Notes: generated by a model from the sequence alone, not told the origin. A stretch of DNA of 64,000 nucleotides from Pelatocladus maniniholoensis HA4357-MV3 (GCA_019359115.1 JAHHHW010000143.1:61825-125824), one strand, 5' to 3'. Positions 10,895 through 20,501 are shown, numbered from the stretch's first letter. Numbers and translations: made by a program.

Positions 10895-11055
10895 AAACGT
10901 CAACTACCCCTACCTGCCTAACGGCTGAGGTAGGGGCTTGAAAGAACCAGCTTTCAACGCAAAAGATGACTAGCCCGCGAGACTTGTTTTGTTACGGACT
11001 TCCGGATGTTTCCCTGTTCCGTTGAGACTGGGGACTCCCGCGAGTCAGTTGAAGA
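10895..11055 (-). mobile_element. IS200/IS605-type right-end remnant, possible orphan TnpB guide (omega) RNA
   Basis: Read on the minus strand, a structured stretch ends in a small hairpin (GAAAGCTGGTTCTTTC) and then the hairpin AAGCCCCTACCT...AGGTAGGGGTAGTTG. This is the form I recall for the right ends of cyanobacterial IS200/IS605 elements, whose 3' region encodes the TnpB-associated RNA. No tnpA or tnpB frame is adjacent. Stem arms seen directly: 10907-10915 with 10928-10936. The assignment rests on memory of such ends. Confidence 0.5.
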
Positions 11056-11128
11056 TGGGTGTAGGGGTCTAAGGGTGTAGGAGTGTAGGAGGAGTCATAA
11101 TTTTTATATAAAGAGGTAACATTACACT

Positions 11129-12793
11129 ATGGCTAAACCTGTAATCCTGACAGTTGACGACGATGTTGATGTCTTACAAGCGGTGGTGCGAGATCTGCGT
11201 CATAAATATGGAGAATTCTACCGCATCTTACGTGCTGACTCTGGTACTACTGCTTTGGAAGCATTAGAACAAATCAAACTCCGCAACCAGCCTGTGGCAC
11301 TATTTTTGGTAGATCAAAAAATGCCGCAAATGTCTGGAGTTGAGTTCTTACAACAAGCAATCACAATATTTCCAGAGGCTAAACGGACTTTACTCACTGC
11401 TTATGCAGACACCGACGCAGCCATCAACGCGATCAACACAACAAAAATCGATTATTATTTGATGAAGCCGTGGAATCCACCAGAAGAACGGCTGTATCCG
11501 GTATTAAATGATTTGCTTGGTGATTGGCAAGCGACATTTCACCCACCTTTTGAAGGTATTCGTGTTATTGGTAATCGCTGGTCGCCCTATTCTCATCAAG
11601 TTAAAGATTTTTTGGCGCGTAATCAAGTGCCTTATGAGTGGATGGATGTTGAATTTTCTCAGGAAGCTGAACAGTTAACAGAGTATGCAAAATGTGATAA
11701 AGTACGCTTGCCTCTAGTTGTTTTCCCTGATGGAGAACAATTGAGGCAGCCGACCAATTTGGAGATTGCTCAGAAAATTGGACTGCGAACTCAAGCCGAA
11801 AAACCATTTTATGATTTGGCGATTGTTGGTAGTGGCCCTGCGGGGTTAGCGGCGGCTGTGTATGGTGCGTCGGAAGGGCTACGTACAGTGATGATTGAAC
11901 GAGAAGCCCCTGGTGGACAAGCGGGAACAAGTTCGCGGATTGAAAACTATTTGGGTTTTCCTGTAGGCTTAAGCGGTGGTGATTTAGCAAGACGTGCTGT
12001 TGCCCAAGCAAAACGCTTTGGTGTCGAAATTCTTACACCCCAAGAGGTTACGGGTATTCGCGTAGCTAATCCATATCGTTTTTTACAATTATCTGACGGT
12101 AGCGAAATTAGTTGTCATGCCTTGATTTTGGCGCTGGGTGTAGCTTGGCGGCGGTTAGATGTACCAGGAATTGAACGCTTGACTGGTGCGGGTGTTTATT
12201 ATGGTGCGGCTCAAACTGAAGCGATGAGTTGTAAAGATGAAGACGTTTACATCATTGGTGGCGCAAACTCAGCCGGACAAGCTGCAATGTATTTTTCCAA
12301 ATACGCTAGCCATGTGACGATGATGGTTCGTGGCGAATCTTTGAGTAACAGTATGTCTCAGTACTTAATAGACCAAATCGCCGAAACACCAAATATCACT
12401 GTCAAAACATACACTAGTGTAATTGAGGTCAAAGGTGAGAAATGTCTAGAAGCAATTATTACTAAAAATAATCGCACTGGGGAAATTGAAAAGCTTAATG
12501 CTACTTCATTATTTATCTTTATTGGAGCAGCACCACGGACTGAATGGTTAGATGGCATTGTACAACGGAGCGATCGCGGCTTTATTTTAACCGGATCAGA
12601 TTTACAACGCGATGGACAACGCATCTCTGGCTGGAATTTAGAACGTGATCCCTACTTACTAGAAACAAATATCCCCGGTATCTTCGCAGTTGGTGACGTG
12701 CGTCATGGTTCAGTTAAACGTGTTGCTTCTGGAGTGGGCGAAGGTTCAATCTGCGTTCAATTTATCCATCAGTATTTAGCGAAAGTTTTGTAA
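11129..12793 (+). CDS. Response regulator fused to thioredoxin-reductase-like flavoprotein
   Basis: 554 residues in three parts. Residues 1-130 are a receiver (VDDDVD acidic pocket; phospho-acceptor in LFLVDQKMPQMSG; YYLMKPW). Residues about 140-220 are a thioredoxin/glutaredoxin-like domain (VIGNRWSPYSHQVKDFL) with Ser where the redox Cys would be. Residues 230-554 are the FAD/NADPH reductase fold (AIVGSGPAGLAAAVYGAS; VYIIGGANSAGQAA; GIFAVGDVRHG). The usual CxxC disulfide of thioredoxin reductase is replaced by a single Cys (MSCKDED), so classical thioredoxin reduction is unlikely. It heads an operon with a 93-residue protein and a cNMP-binding histidine kinase, its probable phospho-donor. 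The unit probably ties phosphorylation to redox chemistry. Confidence 0.88.
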   Translation: MAKPVILTVDDDVDVLQAVVRDLRHKYGEFYRILRADSGTTALEALEQIKLRNQPVALFLVDQKMPQMSGVEFLQQAITIFPEAKRTLLTAYADTDAAINAINTTKIDYYLMKPWNPPEERLYPVLNDLLGDWQATFHPPFEGIRVIGNRWSPYSHQVKDFLARNQVPYEWMDVEFSQEAEQLTEYAKCDKVRLPLVVFPDGEQLRQPTNLEIAQKIGLRTQAEKPFYDLAIVGSGPAGLAAAVYGASEGLRTVMIEREAPGGQAGTSSRIENYLGFPVGLSGGDLARRAVAQAKRFGVEILTPQEVTGIRVANPYRFLQLSDGSEISCHALILALGVAWRRLDVPGIERLTGAGVYYGAAQTEAMSCKDEDVYIIGGANSAGQAAMYFSKYASHVTMMVRGESLSNSMSQYLIDQIAETPNITVKTYTSVIEVKGEKCLEAIITKNNRTGEIEKLNATSLFIFIGAAPRTEWLDGIVQRSDRGFILTGSDLQRDGQRISGWNLERDPYLLETNIPGIFAVGDVRHGSVKRVASGVGEGSICVQFIHQYLAKVL

Positions 12794-12811
12794 ATAAGCA
12801 GGAAGAAAACT

Positions 12812-13093
12812 ATGTATTTTGGTGGTGAAATTAAAGATATCGAAATATATAGAAATCAGCAAAGACCTGGTTTTGATGAACAATATCACAAAGTCAGATT
12901 TATTCTGCAATCAAACGGAATCGAACCAGTCCAAGTAGATATATGGGTGCATCCCAATTACCCAGAAAACAACTTGGTGAAAGTTGCTAAAACATTTTTA
13001 CACAGGCGTTTACTTGATCTGGTGGAATTGGCGAGTGAAGATATCTATCAGCCACAAGAAGTAGACGCCATTTGGCAAACTGTAAAATCCTAA
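12812..13093 (+). CDS. Small conserved protein of unknown function in a redox two-component operon
   Basis: 93 residues, not recognised. It begins MYFGGEIKDIEIYR, is mixed alpha/beta in character with no cysteines, membrane segment or signal peptide, and its middle reads KVRFILQSNGIEPVQVDIWV. It starts 18 bases after the reductase fusion (GCAGGAAGAAAAC leader) and is followed by the histidine kinase, so it is almost certainly co-transcribed with both. An adaptor role between the two is a guess from position only. Confidence 0.7.
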   Translation: MYFGGEIKDIEIYRNQQRPGFDEQYHKVRFILQSNGIEPVQVDIWVHPNYPENNLVKVAKTFLHRRLLDLVELASEDIYQPQEVDAIWQTVKS

Positions 13094-13111
13094 TAACTTT
13101 CCCATACTCCC

Positions 13112-13131
13112 AGACGCGCCATGGCGCGTCT
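13112..13131. repeat. 20-bp perfect palindrome
   Basis: AGACGCGCCATGGCGCGTCT is its own reverse complement. It belongs to the GTAGAGACG...CGTCTCTAC class of dispersed cyanobacterial palindromes. It contains an in-frame ATG of the following gene, which makes that upstream start unlikely. Confidence 0.8.
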
Positions 13132-13174
13132 CTACATTACTCCCCACATCTCCCTAAAAATCAAAGGAGTTCCC

Positions 13175-14545
13175 ATGCTGCACGATCCTAATCAGATGAC
13201 GCTGTTTCCGAAGTTAAATGATCAAGCTTTAGAGGAGATGAAAGAGTATGGAACTGAGATTTGGCTCAATCCGGGAGATATGCTGTTTCATGAAGGTGAT
13301 ACTAGCTATCACTTTCACGCCATTTTAGAGGGTGAGTTAGAGGTTACTAAGCAAGTGGGTGGTGAAACCAGACTTTTGGCGATTCATCGTCATGGTGAGT
13401 TTGTGGGTGAATTGTCAATGCTGACTGGTGCAGCTTCTATTGCTAGCGGAAAAGCGATCGCACCAACTCATGTCCTCCAAATTGAGGTTGATACTTTTAG
13501 GCACATTCTGGTTAAGTGTTCACCCTTAGCTGATGTAATTCTCACTGCAATGGCTGGAAGAAGCCAAGATGTAGAAGCTCAACTGCGCCAACAAGAAAAG
13601 ATGGCAGCGTTGGGTAAACTATCAGCAGGTTTAGCACACGAATTAAACAATCCAGGAGCTGCGGCGCAACGGGCTGCGTCTTTATTACGTGGGAATTGGC
13701 AAAACCTGCAATCTCTAACTTTACAATTAAATAGCCTCACGCCTGAACAATTAAATTTGCTGGTGGATATGCAAAATCAAGCTGCAACATACGCTACCAC
13801 AGCAGTCAAACTTAACCCAATCACCCAAGCTGATCAAGAAGACGAAGTTTTAGAATGGCTGGAAGATCATGATGTCAATTATGCTTGGAAACTTGCTCCG
13901 ACCTTAGTTTCTGCGGGAATAGACTCGAAAAAACTCGATATTATTGGCGATCGCATTCCGGCTGAATTCTTGAGCAATGTATTGACTTGGTTAGAAGCTT
14001 CTCTTGCGGCGACAGGATTGATCAACGAAGTTGAACACAGTACAGGACGGATTTCTGAGTTGGTGAAAGCTATTAAGGGCTACACCTATATGGATCAAGC
14101 CCCTTTGCAGGAAATAGATGTGCATGAGGGTATCGAAAATACTTTACTGATTTTTCACTGTCGGATTAAAAAGGGTGTGATTGTTCACCGTAATTATGAT
14201 CGCACTTTGCCACGCATCAACGCCTACGCTGGCGAACTTAATCAAGTATGGACAAATTTAATTGATAATGCTTTGGATGCGATGGATGGGAAAGGAGAAT
14301 TGACAATTAATACTTATAAAGAAAATAACTGTCTCGTAGTTGAAATTATTGATACTGGTTCTGGGATTCCAGAGGCGATTCAATCTCGGATTTTTGAGCC
14401 GTTTTTTACTACAAAAGGTGTGGGTAAAGGTACTGGTTTGGGTTTAGAAATTAGCTACCGAATTGTTGTCAATCGGCATAAGGGAGATATTTATGTTGAG
14501 TCACAACCAGGTTGTACGCATTTTCGGGTGCGTTTGCCAGTTTGA
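13175..14545 (+). CDS. Sensor histidine kinase with N-terminal cyclic-nucleotide-binding domain
   Basis: 456 residues from the ATG at 13175, which follows AAAGGAG; the earlier ATG at 13121 lies inside a repeat. Residues about 15-130 form a cNMP-binding/CRP-like domain (GDMLFHEGDTSYHFHAILEG; GEFVGELSMLTG). Residues 145-180 carry the H-box with the phospho-accepting His in LSAGLAHELNNPGAAAQ. The ATPase domain has NLIDNALDAMDGKG (N box), DTGSGIPEAIQ (G1), FEPFFTTK and GKGTGLGLEIS (G2). There is no membrane segment, so it is cytosolic. It is the last gene of the operon with the REC-reductase fusion and probably phosphorylates that receiver in response to a cyclic nucleotide or redox state. Confidence 0.9.
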   Translation: MLHDPNQMTLFPKLNDQALEEMKEYGTEIWLNPGDMLFHEGDTSYHFHAILEGELEVTKQVGGETRLLAIHRHGEFVGELSMLTGAASIASGKAIAPTHVLQIEVDTFRHILVKCSPLADVILTAMAGRSQDVEAQLRQQEKMAALGKLSAGLAHELNNPGAAAQRAASLLRGNWQNLQSLTLQLNSLTPEQLNLLVDMQNQAATYATTAVKLNPITQADQEDEVLEWLEDHDVNYAWKLAPTLVSAGIDSKKLDIIGDRIPAEFLSNVLTWLEASLAATGLINEVEHSTGRISELVKAIKGYTYMDQAPLQEIDVHEGIENTLLIFHCRIKKGVIVHRNYDRTLPRINAYAGELNQVWTNLIDNALDAMDGKGELTINTYKENNCLVVEIIDTGSGIPEAIQSRIFEPFFTTKGVGKGTGLGLEISYRIVVNRHKGDIYVESQPGCTHFRVRLPV

Positions 14546-14567
14546 GCAGGGAAAAGGGATGAAACGC

Positions 14568-14593
14568 AAACGGTGGGATTGATCCCACCGTTT
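14568..14593. terminator. Terminator hairpin between convergent genes
   Basis: Perfect 11-bp arms AAACGGTGGGA / TCCCACCGTTT around TTGA. The arms start A-rich and end T-rich on either strand, so it can serve both the kinase operon and the minus-strand small gene. Confidence 0.85.
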
Positions 14594-14659
14594 TCACGTT
14601 ATCTTAACGTTATCACTTCTTGGTGCAAGATGAGAGTTGAATAATTGGAAATTTGAATA

Positions 14660-14905
14660 TCAATTCACCCGGCTCCAAGAACTTCCATTACTCCAGCTAA
14701 TTTGATTCCAATCCGACGCGATAGCCCCACTGGACTGATCACCACCACCGAAACTCATCTTTACTTCATTGTTATTGACAATGCCTGAAGAATAGTTCCA
14801 ATACGGATTTGTTTCAGTCCAATGAACCAATACTGTAATTCCATTTTGGATTATGTAAATGTCTTTGTTGCCGTTACTAGCAGACCACTTACCTGTTAGT
14901 GTCAT
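14660..14905 (-). CDS. Small Trp/Ser/Asn-rich protein of unknown function
   Basis: 81 residues with several Trp (GKWSAS, VHWTETNPYWNY, SDWNQISWSNGSSWSRVN) and Gly/Ser/Asn-rich turns, suggesting a small all-beta, lipocalin- or lectin-like fold; not recognised. No signal peptide or cysteine. AAAAGGAAAAAT precedes the ATG on the minus strand. The gene stands alone, converging on the histidine-kinase operon across a shared terminator. Confidence 0.6.
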   Translation of the reverse strand: MTLTGKWSASNGNKDIYIIQNGITVLVHWTETNPYWNYSSGIVNNNEVKMSFGGGDQSSGAIASDWNQISWSNGSSWSRVN

Positions 14906-15171
14906 ATTTTTCCTTTTGAATACAAAAAAGCCAATTGAGTCAATTAAGAGTAGGATTAATCAAAGATTACCACTCGTTTTAGCTTGATATTACACATATT
15001 TTAGAATGATATTATCATTCACTTAGGAGAATATATTATTTGCTTGATTCTGTCAACATCCATGATCTGAGACTTCAGTCTCAAGATGTAGATGATCTGG
15101 ATGGCTGAGCGTTAAAATCTTAATGATTTTGAGCAATAAAAGTCACTAAAAATTATTTCTAGAGGTAGATA

Positions 15172-15485
15172 ATGCGAGCAACCGTTTATCACGGGCCTGG
15201 TGACATGCGGGTAGAAAACGTTCCCGACCCGCAAATTCAACAGTCCACCGATGCAATTGTCCGTATTACTCACGCTTGCATCTGTGGTTCAGATTTGTGG
15301 TTCTACCGAGGATTAGATAATTGGCAACCAGGATGGCGCGCTGGTCACGAGTGGATGGGCAAGTTGAGGAAGTCGGTTTTGACCCCTCCCCCGTCTTGGA
15401 TCTCAGCGTTGACTTAGATGGCGTACCCTCCGGATACGCAGCAATGGACAGTAGGGAAACAATCAAGGTGATGGTGCGACCTTAA
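15172..15485 (+). pseudogene. Zinc-dependent alcohol dehydrogenase, internally deleted and frameshifted
   Basis: Residues 1-63 (MRATVYHGPGDMRVENVPDP to HACICGSDLWFYRGL and AGHEWMG) match the start of a zinc-dependent medium-chain dehydrogenase, including the catalytic Cys in CICGSD and the GHE motif. At about base 15360 the frame jumps directly into the C-terminus: GQVEEVGFDPSPVLDLS, then GYAAMDSRETIKVMVRP, stop at 15485, read in another frame. The whole central and Rossmann region, over 200 residues, is missing. The protein cannot be active. The remnant precedes an aldo/keto reductase on the same strand. Confidence 0.85.
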
Positions 15486-15575
15486 ACAATTTGCAATTTG
15501 CAATACTCGCACCTTTGGCACGAGAAGCAAGCTACGCAATTCGCAATCATGATTTGATGACAAAGGGAAAAACCA

Positions 15576-16556
<981 letters not shown>

Positions 16557-16588
16557 GAAATTTAGGGGGGTTGGGGATTTTTGGGTTT

Positions 16589-16882
16589 GAAACCAGAAAT
16601 TTCGAGGTTGAAATGAGAAATTTCGGGGTTGAAATGAGAAATTTCGGGGTTGAAATGAGAAATTTCGGGGTTGAAATGAGAAATTTCGGGGTTGAAACCA
16701 GAAATTTCGAGGTTGAAATGAGAAATTTCGGGGTTGAAATGAGAAATTTCGGGGTTGAAATGAGAAATTTCGGGGTTGAAATGAGAAATTTCGGGGTTGA
16801 AATGAGAAAATTTGGGGTTGAAACCAGAAATTTCGAGTTTGAAACCAGAAATTTCGAGGTTGAAATGAGAAATTTGTGTTGC
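16589..16882. repeat. 21-bp minisatellite, 14 units
   Basis: Fourteen contiguous 21-base units, consensus GAAATGAGAAATTTCGGGGTT. The variant GAAACCAGAAATTTCGAGGTT occurs at units 1, 6 and 13, with a near-variant at unit 12. GAAATTTC inside each unit is itself palindromic. Because 21 is a multiple of three, frames stay open on both strands for about 400 bases, but nothing suggests translation. Confidence 0.95.
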
Positions 16883-16907
16883 GGTGAAAATTTCAATATA
16901 TCGCAAA

Positions 16908-17040
16908 GCAAAGGGTTTAAACCCTTTGCTAATAGTGCAAGTCGTCTGAAGACGACTCAAATCAAGCGAACTTGATATCAAATAAATTAAACAGTCTGCT
17001 GAAGCAGACTTTAGCTATGAGACTGCGATTTCAATCGCAG
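16908..17040. repeat. Cluster of four perfect hairpins related to the 30.2-kb mini-element
   Basis: In order: AAAGGGTTTAAACCCTTT; AGTCGTCTGAAGACGACT (16940-16957); AGTCTGCTGAAGCAGACT (16993-17010); CTGCGATTTCAATCGCAG (17023-17040). The first three and their linkers (TAATAG.GCAAG, AGCTATGAG) also occur inside the element at 30186-30344, but the GGGAGCATCCC ends are absent here. Confidence 0.85.
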
Positions 17041-17081
17041 GCTGGGCGGTTCATGTCTAGAATGAAATAGCTCTGATTGTG

Positions 17082-17618
17082 CTAGAAATGATCTTCTAAC
17101 AAAGATGCGATCGCTTCGGGATGCACTTTTTTAAATTCTTTTTGACCGAGTTGCACAATACAGTTAGGTGCGCTACTACAACATTTTAAACAGCCTGTTT
17201 CCTCAATAATCACTTTATCTTGCAAGCCGCGATCGCATAAAATCTTTTCTAATTCTGACAATAAACTTTTTCCACCGCGTTTGCGACAACCAGATTTTTG
17301 ACAAACTAAAATTTTGGCTTTAGCTTGTTGGGGATGTTTTTGATTGGGACAAACGCCTAATGGTTTTACTCCATAAACTTTAAATTTAATTTTACCTGTG
17401 TGGGTGTTTAACTTGCTCAAACCAAATACGCGCAAAAGTTCGCCGGGTTGCAAGTTTCCGCCAAGATATGCACGCATTTGTTTAGGAAGTTTGAGTTGTA
17501 CTTCCCCAGATGCGATCGCTAAACGTAAATATTTAGAATCTGCTGATGAATTACCGACAAAACCAAGGAATTGTCCTTCTAAGTTAAATTCTGATAATGT
17601 CAAGTATTTGCCGCCCAT
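17082..17618 (-). CDS. (2Fe-2S) ferredoxin-domain protein of the nif cluster
   Basis: 178 residues. The N-terminal half (LRLAIASGEVQLKLPKQ; GELLRVFGLSK) is a small beta domain of unknown role. The C-terminal half is a thioredoxin-like [2Fe-2S] ferredoxin: ILVCQKSGCRKRGGK and then GCLKCCSSAPNCIVQL supply the clustered Cys. It lies 87 bases after nifT on the same strand, in the position of the comparable gene after nifT in Nostoc (from memory). It is probably an electron carrier or metallocluster accessory protein for nitrogenase maturation. Confidence 0.8.
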   Translation of the reverse strand: MGGKYLTLSEFNLEGQFLGFVGNSSADSKYLRLAIASGEVQLKLPKQMRAYLGGNLQPGELLRVFGLSKLNTHTGKIKFKVYGVKPLGVCPNQKHPQQAKAKILVCQKSGCRKRGGKSLLSELEKILCDRGLQDKVIIEETGCLKCCSSAPNCIVQLGQKEFKKVHPEAIASLLEDHF

Positions 17619-17705
17619 TTTAAAATTTAGTTGGTTGTTGGTAGATGGTGGTTAGTTGTTGGTAGATGACAATTAATAAACAACTAACAAATATGTAATA
17701 AATTT

Positions 17706-17909
17706 TTATGTGAGACGTTTAGCCTCAAATGTTTGAGGTAAAACTAATGGATCTGGTAGGTTAGGAAATTCTAATTCCCAACCATTTGCCAAGGTGAAAA
17801 TTTTACCTTCAGAGCCTTCGGTTTCTTTGACAACTTCTTCTTCGAGGTCTTTTTTGGCAACATAAACAACTAAGGTGCCAGCATTATTTCTGCGTAGCAT
17901 TACTTTCAT
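17706..17909 (-). CDS. nifT: Nitrogen fixation protein NifT/FixU
   Basis: 67 residues beginning MKVMLRRNNAGTLVVYVAKK and continuing with GKIFTLANGWELEFPNLP, the typical small NifT/FixU protein. Its role is unclear even in well-studied species, though the gene accompanies nif operons. It starts 12 bases after the nifZ stop, so the two are co-transcribed. Confidence 0.93.
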   Translation of the reverse strand: MKVMLRRNNAGTLVVYVAKKDLEEEVVKETEGSEGKIFTLANGWELEFPNLPDPLVLPQTFEAKRLT

Positions 17910-17921
17910 AAATTTACTTTC

Positions 17922-18200
17922 CTATTCTACGTCTTTAGATTTTTCAACTAGTTCTAGCTCTTTTTTACGACACCCAACAATAAAACCTGTTTCGAGGAAA
18001 TGTATTGCATAAATATAGGATCTTTGTAAAAATGAACCTATACTAACGACGTAACCAATGTCTCCTTTTTTCGCGAGAATTGTCCCAATTTCTTGACCAG
18101 GAAAAGTTCCATCATTTTTAATTTGTTTGCGGAGTCGGACTTTATCACCGATGTTAAAAGCTGGCGGATCGTATAGTTCAACTTCATCATCTGATGGCAT
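17922..18200 (-). CDS. nifZ: Nitrogen fixation protein NifZ
   Basis: 92 residues with [20 protein letters not shown] and [20 protein letters not shown], the hallmark of NifZ, a factor in assembling the P-clusters of the MoFe protein. Its start overlaps the end of nifV by 14 bases, which indicates translational coupling. It has the usual NifZ length. Confidence 0.95.
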   Translation of the reverse strand: MPSDDEVELYDPPAFNIGDKVRLRKQIKNDGTFPGQEIGTILAKKGDIGYVVSIGSFLQRSYIYAIHFLETGFIVGCRKKELELVEKSKDVE

Positions 18201-19320
18201 GAGAAACCCTCTGTTCGTAAACTAAATTTAAAAGTTCTTGGGTGGTGAGACTGCGTTTTTTCTGAATAGATTGTTGTCTAACTGCATCTAATACAGATTG
18301 AGTTTCTTCTGTGTTAAGAATAATGCCGTGTTGCTGTAGTAAATTAGATAATAAATGTCTACCAGAATGTTTACCTACAACTAAACGTCTTTCCCAACCC
18401 ACTTCTTCAGGTGCAAATGGTTCGTAGGTGATAGGATTTTGGAGTACGCCGTGAGCATGAATTCCAGACTCGTGAGCAAAGGTATTTTCACCCACAATTG
18501 CTTTCCAAGGCGGAACACTCGAACCAGATGCTGTTGCTACGAGTCGAGATAGTTCTAATAAACGTGGTGTTTCGATGCCAACATCTATACCATGAATACG
18601 TTTGAGAGCCATGACAACTTCTTCTAAAGCCGCATTTCCGGCTCTTTCGCCCAATCCGTTCACTGTAGTATTTACTGATGATGCTCCGGCTTTTATACCA
18701 GCAAGGGCGTTTGCAGTCGCTAAACCAAAATCATTGTGGGTGTGAATTTCCACAGGAATCATCAAAGCGCCTACCAGCCGATTTACTTTTGTGTAGGTGC
18801 TGAAGGAGTCGAGAACTCCAACTGTATCGCAAAAACGAAACCGCGATGCACCCCATTCTTGGGCATAATGGGCGACATCAAAGAGAAAGTTTTCATCAGC
18901 ACGGGAAGAATCCTCTCCTCCAACCGCAACCCAAAAACCTTGATCAACAGCAAAGCTGATACTATCTTTAAGTTGTTGCAGAGTGATGCGCCACTGACCG
19001 TGAAATTTAGTTGCTATTTGAATTCCGGAGATCGGAATGGAAATGTGCATTCTTGTCAAACCACAGGACATAGACGCCTGAATGTCTGAAATCACAGCTC
19101 GATTCCAACCTAGTAATTTCGCTGATAATCCCAAGTCAGCAATTGCTGCGATCGCTTGCTTTTCTGACTCACCCATCGCCGGAATTCCGACTTCGATTTC
19201 GTGAACGCCGATAGCATCCAAAAATTTGGCGATCGCTACTTTTTCTTGTAAGTTAAAAGCAACACCCGCCGCTTGTTCGCCGTCACGCAGAGTTGTGTCA
19301 TTAATAAGAACTTTATTCAT
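18187..19320 (-). CDS. nifV: Homocitrate synthase NifV
   Basis: 377 residues. Condenses acetyl-CoA with 2-oxoglutarate to homocitrate, the organic ligand of the FeMo cofactor. It shows the isopropylmalate/homocitrate synthase signatures [14 protein letters not shown] near residue 9 and [19 protein letters not shown] near 190, the latter with metal-binding His residues. [15 protein letters not shown] near 278 completes the active site. GAGGTATTTATGTA precedes the ATG on the minus strand. It is followed by overlapping nifZ and then nifT. Confidence 0.96.
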   Translation of the reverse strand: MNKVLINDTTLRDGEQAAGVAFNLQEKVAIAKFLDAIGVHEIEVGIPAMGESEKQAIAAIADLGLSAKLLGWNRAVISDIQASMSCGLTRMHISIPISGIQIATKFHGQWRITLQQLKDSISFAVDQGFWVAVGGEDSSRADENFLFDVAHYAQEWGASRFRFCDTVGVLDSFSTYTKVNRLVGALMIPVEIHTHNDFGLATANALAGIKAGASSVNTTVNGLGERAGNAALEEVVMALKRIHGIDVGIETPRLLELSRLVATASGSSVPPWKAIVGENTFAHESGIHAHGVLQNPITYEPFAPEEVGWERRLVVGKHSGRHLLSNLLQQHGIILNTEETQSVLDAVRQQSIQKKRSLTTQELLNLVYEQRVSHAIR

Positions 19321-19884
19321 TACATAAATACCTCTAATGAAGTGTGTAGACGCCCTTTAGACGACTTTCCACGGGGTAGTATGAAGGATGAAGTCTGAAG
19401 TATGAAATGTGAAATATAAAAATTTTCATCATTCAAGCTTCAGCCTTTGGCTTTTATCCTTCATACTTAATCATTCATCCTTTAGCCTTCATCCTTAATC
19501 TTTATTCTGACTCAAGTAATAACTTGAATTCTGTATGACATCAAACCAGGAATTGGTATAAATTAACAGTGTTCAGTTATCAGTTGCTCTTTTTAATAAC
19601 TGTTCACTGTTCACTGATTGAATAATTTTGTCTTCAGGATAATTAGAAATTTTAGTGAATAGCATATAACTCATGAAACTCTCTGCAATTCCTGATAAAA
19701 TTAACAAACTCAATCCGGCAATTAAAGTGGAAATCATGATGTTTACCTCAGTAGTAAAAATTTAAAATCTCAAATTCCAAAGAATACTTTTTTCTTTTAA
19801 CTGTTCTTGTTTGATGATATAGATTAAGTAGATTTTGTAAGTAGAATCAATCCAAAATCCAAAATCTAAAATATAATGACTTAC
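19321..19884. other. Spacer upstream of nifV
   Basis: 564 bases. It holds a possible 54-codon membrane micro-ORF (19573-19737, minus). It also contains a repeat-rich inverted region at about 19379-19500 built from the words GAAGGATGAA, AAGCTTCAGCCTTTGGCTTTT and CCTTCATAC. The nifV promoter should lie here, or the gene may be read through from nifP. Confidence 0.5.
19573..19737 (-). CDS. Possible 54-residue membrane micro-protein within the nif cluster
   Basis: A 54-codon frame with a hydrophobic first half (MISTLIAGLSLLILSGIAES) and a polar tail. CTGAGGTAAACATC, with a GAGGT ribosome site, precedes its ATG. One membrane helix is likely. It sits between nifV and the DUF2949 gene in the same orientation as the cluster. 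The 3' end overlaps a dispersed repeat word (CAACTGATAACTG), which weakens the case. No family recognised. Confidence 0.4.
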   Translation of the reverse strand: MISTLIAGLSLLILSGIAESFMSYMLFTKISNYPEDKIIQSVNSEQLLKRATDN

Positions 19885-20085
19885 TTAAGCTTGTTTTTCT
19901 AACCAATCAAAAATCCGCTCAAGCTGTTCTATATCAACTAAGCCATACTGCCACAGCAGCATTGGTAATGGGCCATTTTCTAATTCACGTTTTCGCAAAG
20001 CTACAGCAATATCTCCACTTGATAATTCAAGTTCATTTTGCAAAAAATTGATAAATTTTATCTCAATTTGACAGTTGGCTACCAT
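19885..20085 (-). CDS. DUF2949 family small protein
   Basis: 66 residues. INFLQNELELSSGDIAVALR and MLLWQYGLVDIEQLERIFDW match my memory of DUF2949, a short helical family restricted largely to cyanobacteria. Function unknown. It is the third gene of the minus-strand cluster that starts with nifP, and a small protein at this place is also found in Nostoc, so it may serve nitrogen fixation. Confidence 0.75.
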   Translation of the reverse strand: MVANCQIEIKFINFLQNELELSSGDIAVALRKRELENGPLPMLLWQYGLVDIEQLERIFDWLEKQA

Positions 20086-20200
20086 AGAAAATTTAACTTT
20101 AATTTCAGTGGTTTTCTGTTGAAAAATTCTGCCCCCAAGAATACTAGTCTGAAAAATTAAATCTCGAAAATTTACCCAAACTATTGTGTAGAGAAAATTA

Positions 20201-20452
20201 TTACATCTGCCAACATCGTTCTAGCCAATCGATTAATTCTTGGCGAGAAACCGAAAATTGTTTCACGATACTGTGAACAAGAATTACTGTGAGAAAATTA
20301 TCTACCTGTACCCGTAAAGAACCATCAGAATCACACAAACAGGGAATCATCAACTCTTGCAAGCGATGATAAACTTGCCAGCGATCGCTTAAAGGAATCT
20401 GGACAATACAATAGTGATCGCCCAAAGTATTAGAAGTGTAAGGTGGTAACAT
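20201..20452 (-). CDS. Small conserved protein of the nif accessory cluster
   Basis: 83 residues, unrecognised family. It contains DHYCIVQIPLSDRWQVYHRL, an internal pair of Cys (MIPCLCDSDG) and a C-terminal helix (RQELIDWLERCWQM); cytosolic. It starts 49 bases after nifP on the same strand. Its conserved place between nifP and nifV in heterocystous cyanobacteria (from memory of Nostoc) suggests a nitrogenase-related role, but no motif shows one. Confidence 0.7.
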   Translation of the reverse strand: MLPPYTSNTLGDHYCIVQIPLSDRWQVYHRLQELMIPCLCDSDGSLRVQVDNFLTVILVHSIVKQFSVSRQELIDWLERCWQM

Positions 20453-20501
20453 TTATTTAGTTGGTGGTTAGTTGTTGTTGGTATTAATTAATGACCAATG
20501 A

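Larger units (their letters stand above)
16557..17081. other. Repeat-filled spacer between aldo/keto reductase and the nif cluster
   Basis: 525 bases made up of a 21-bp minisatellite (16589-16882) and a row of four perfect hairpins (16908-17040). Long frames open on both strands here are by-products of the 21-bp period and are not genes. Confidence 0.85.

Noticed and set aside
16562..16981. Overlapping 120-140 codon frames on both strands
   Set aside because: Produced by a 21-bp minisatellite; no ribosome site and heptad-perfect translation on both strands.
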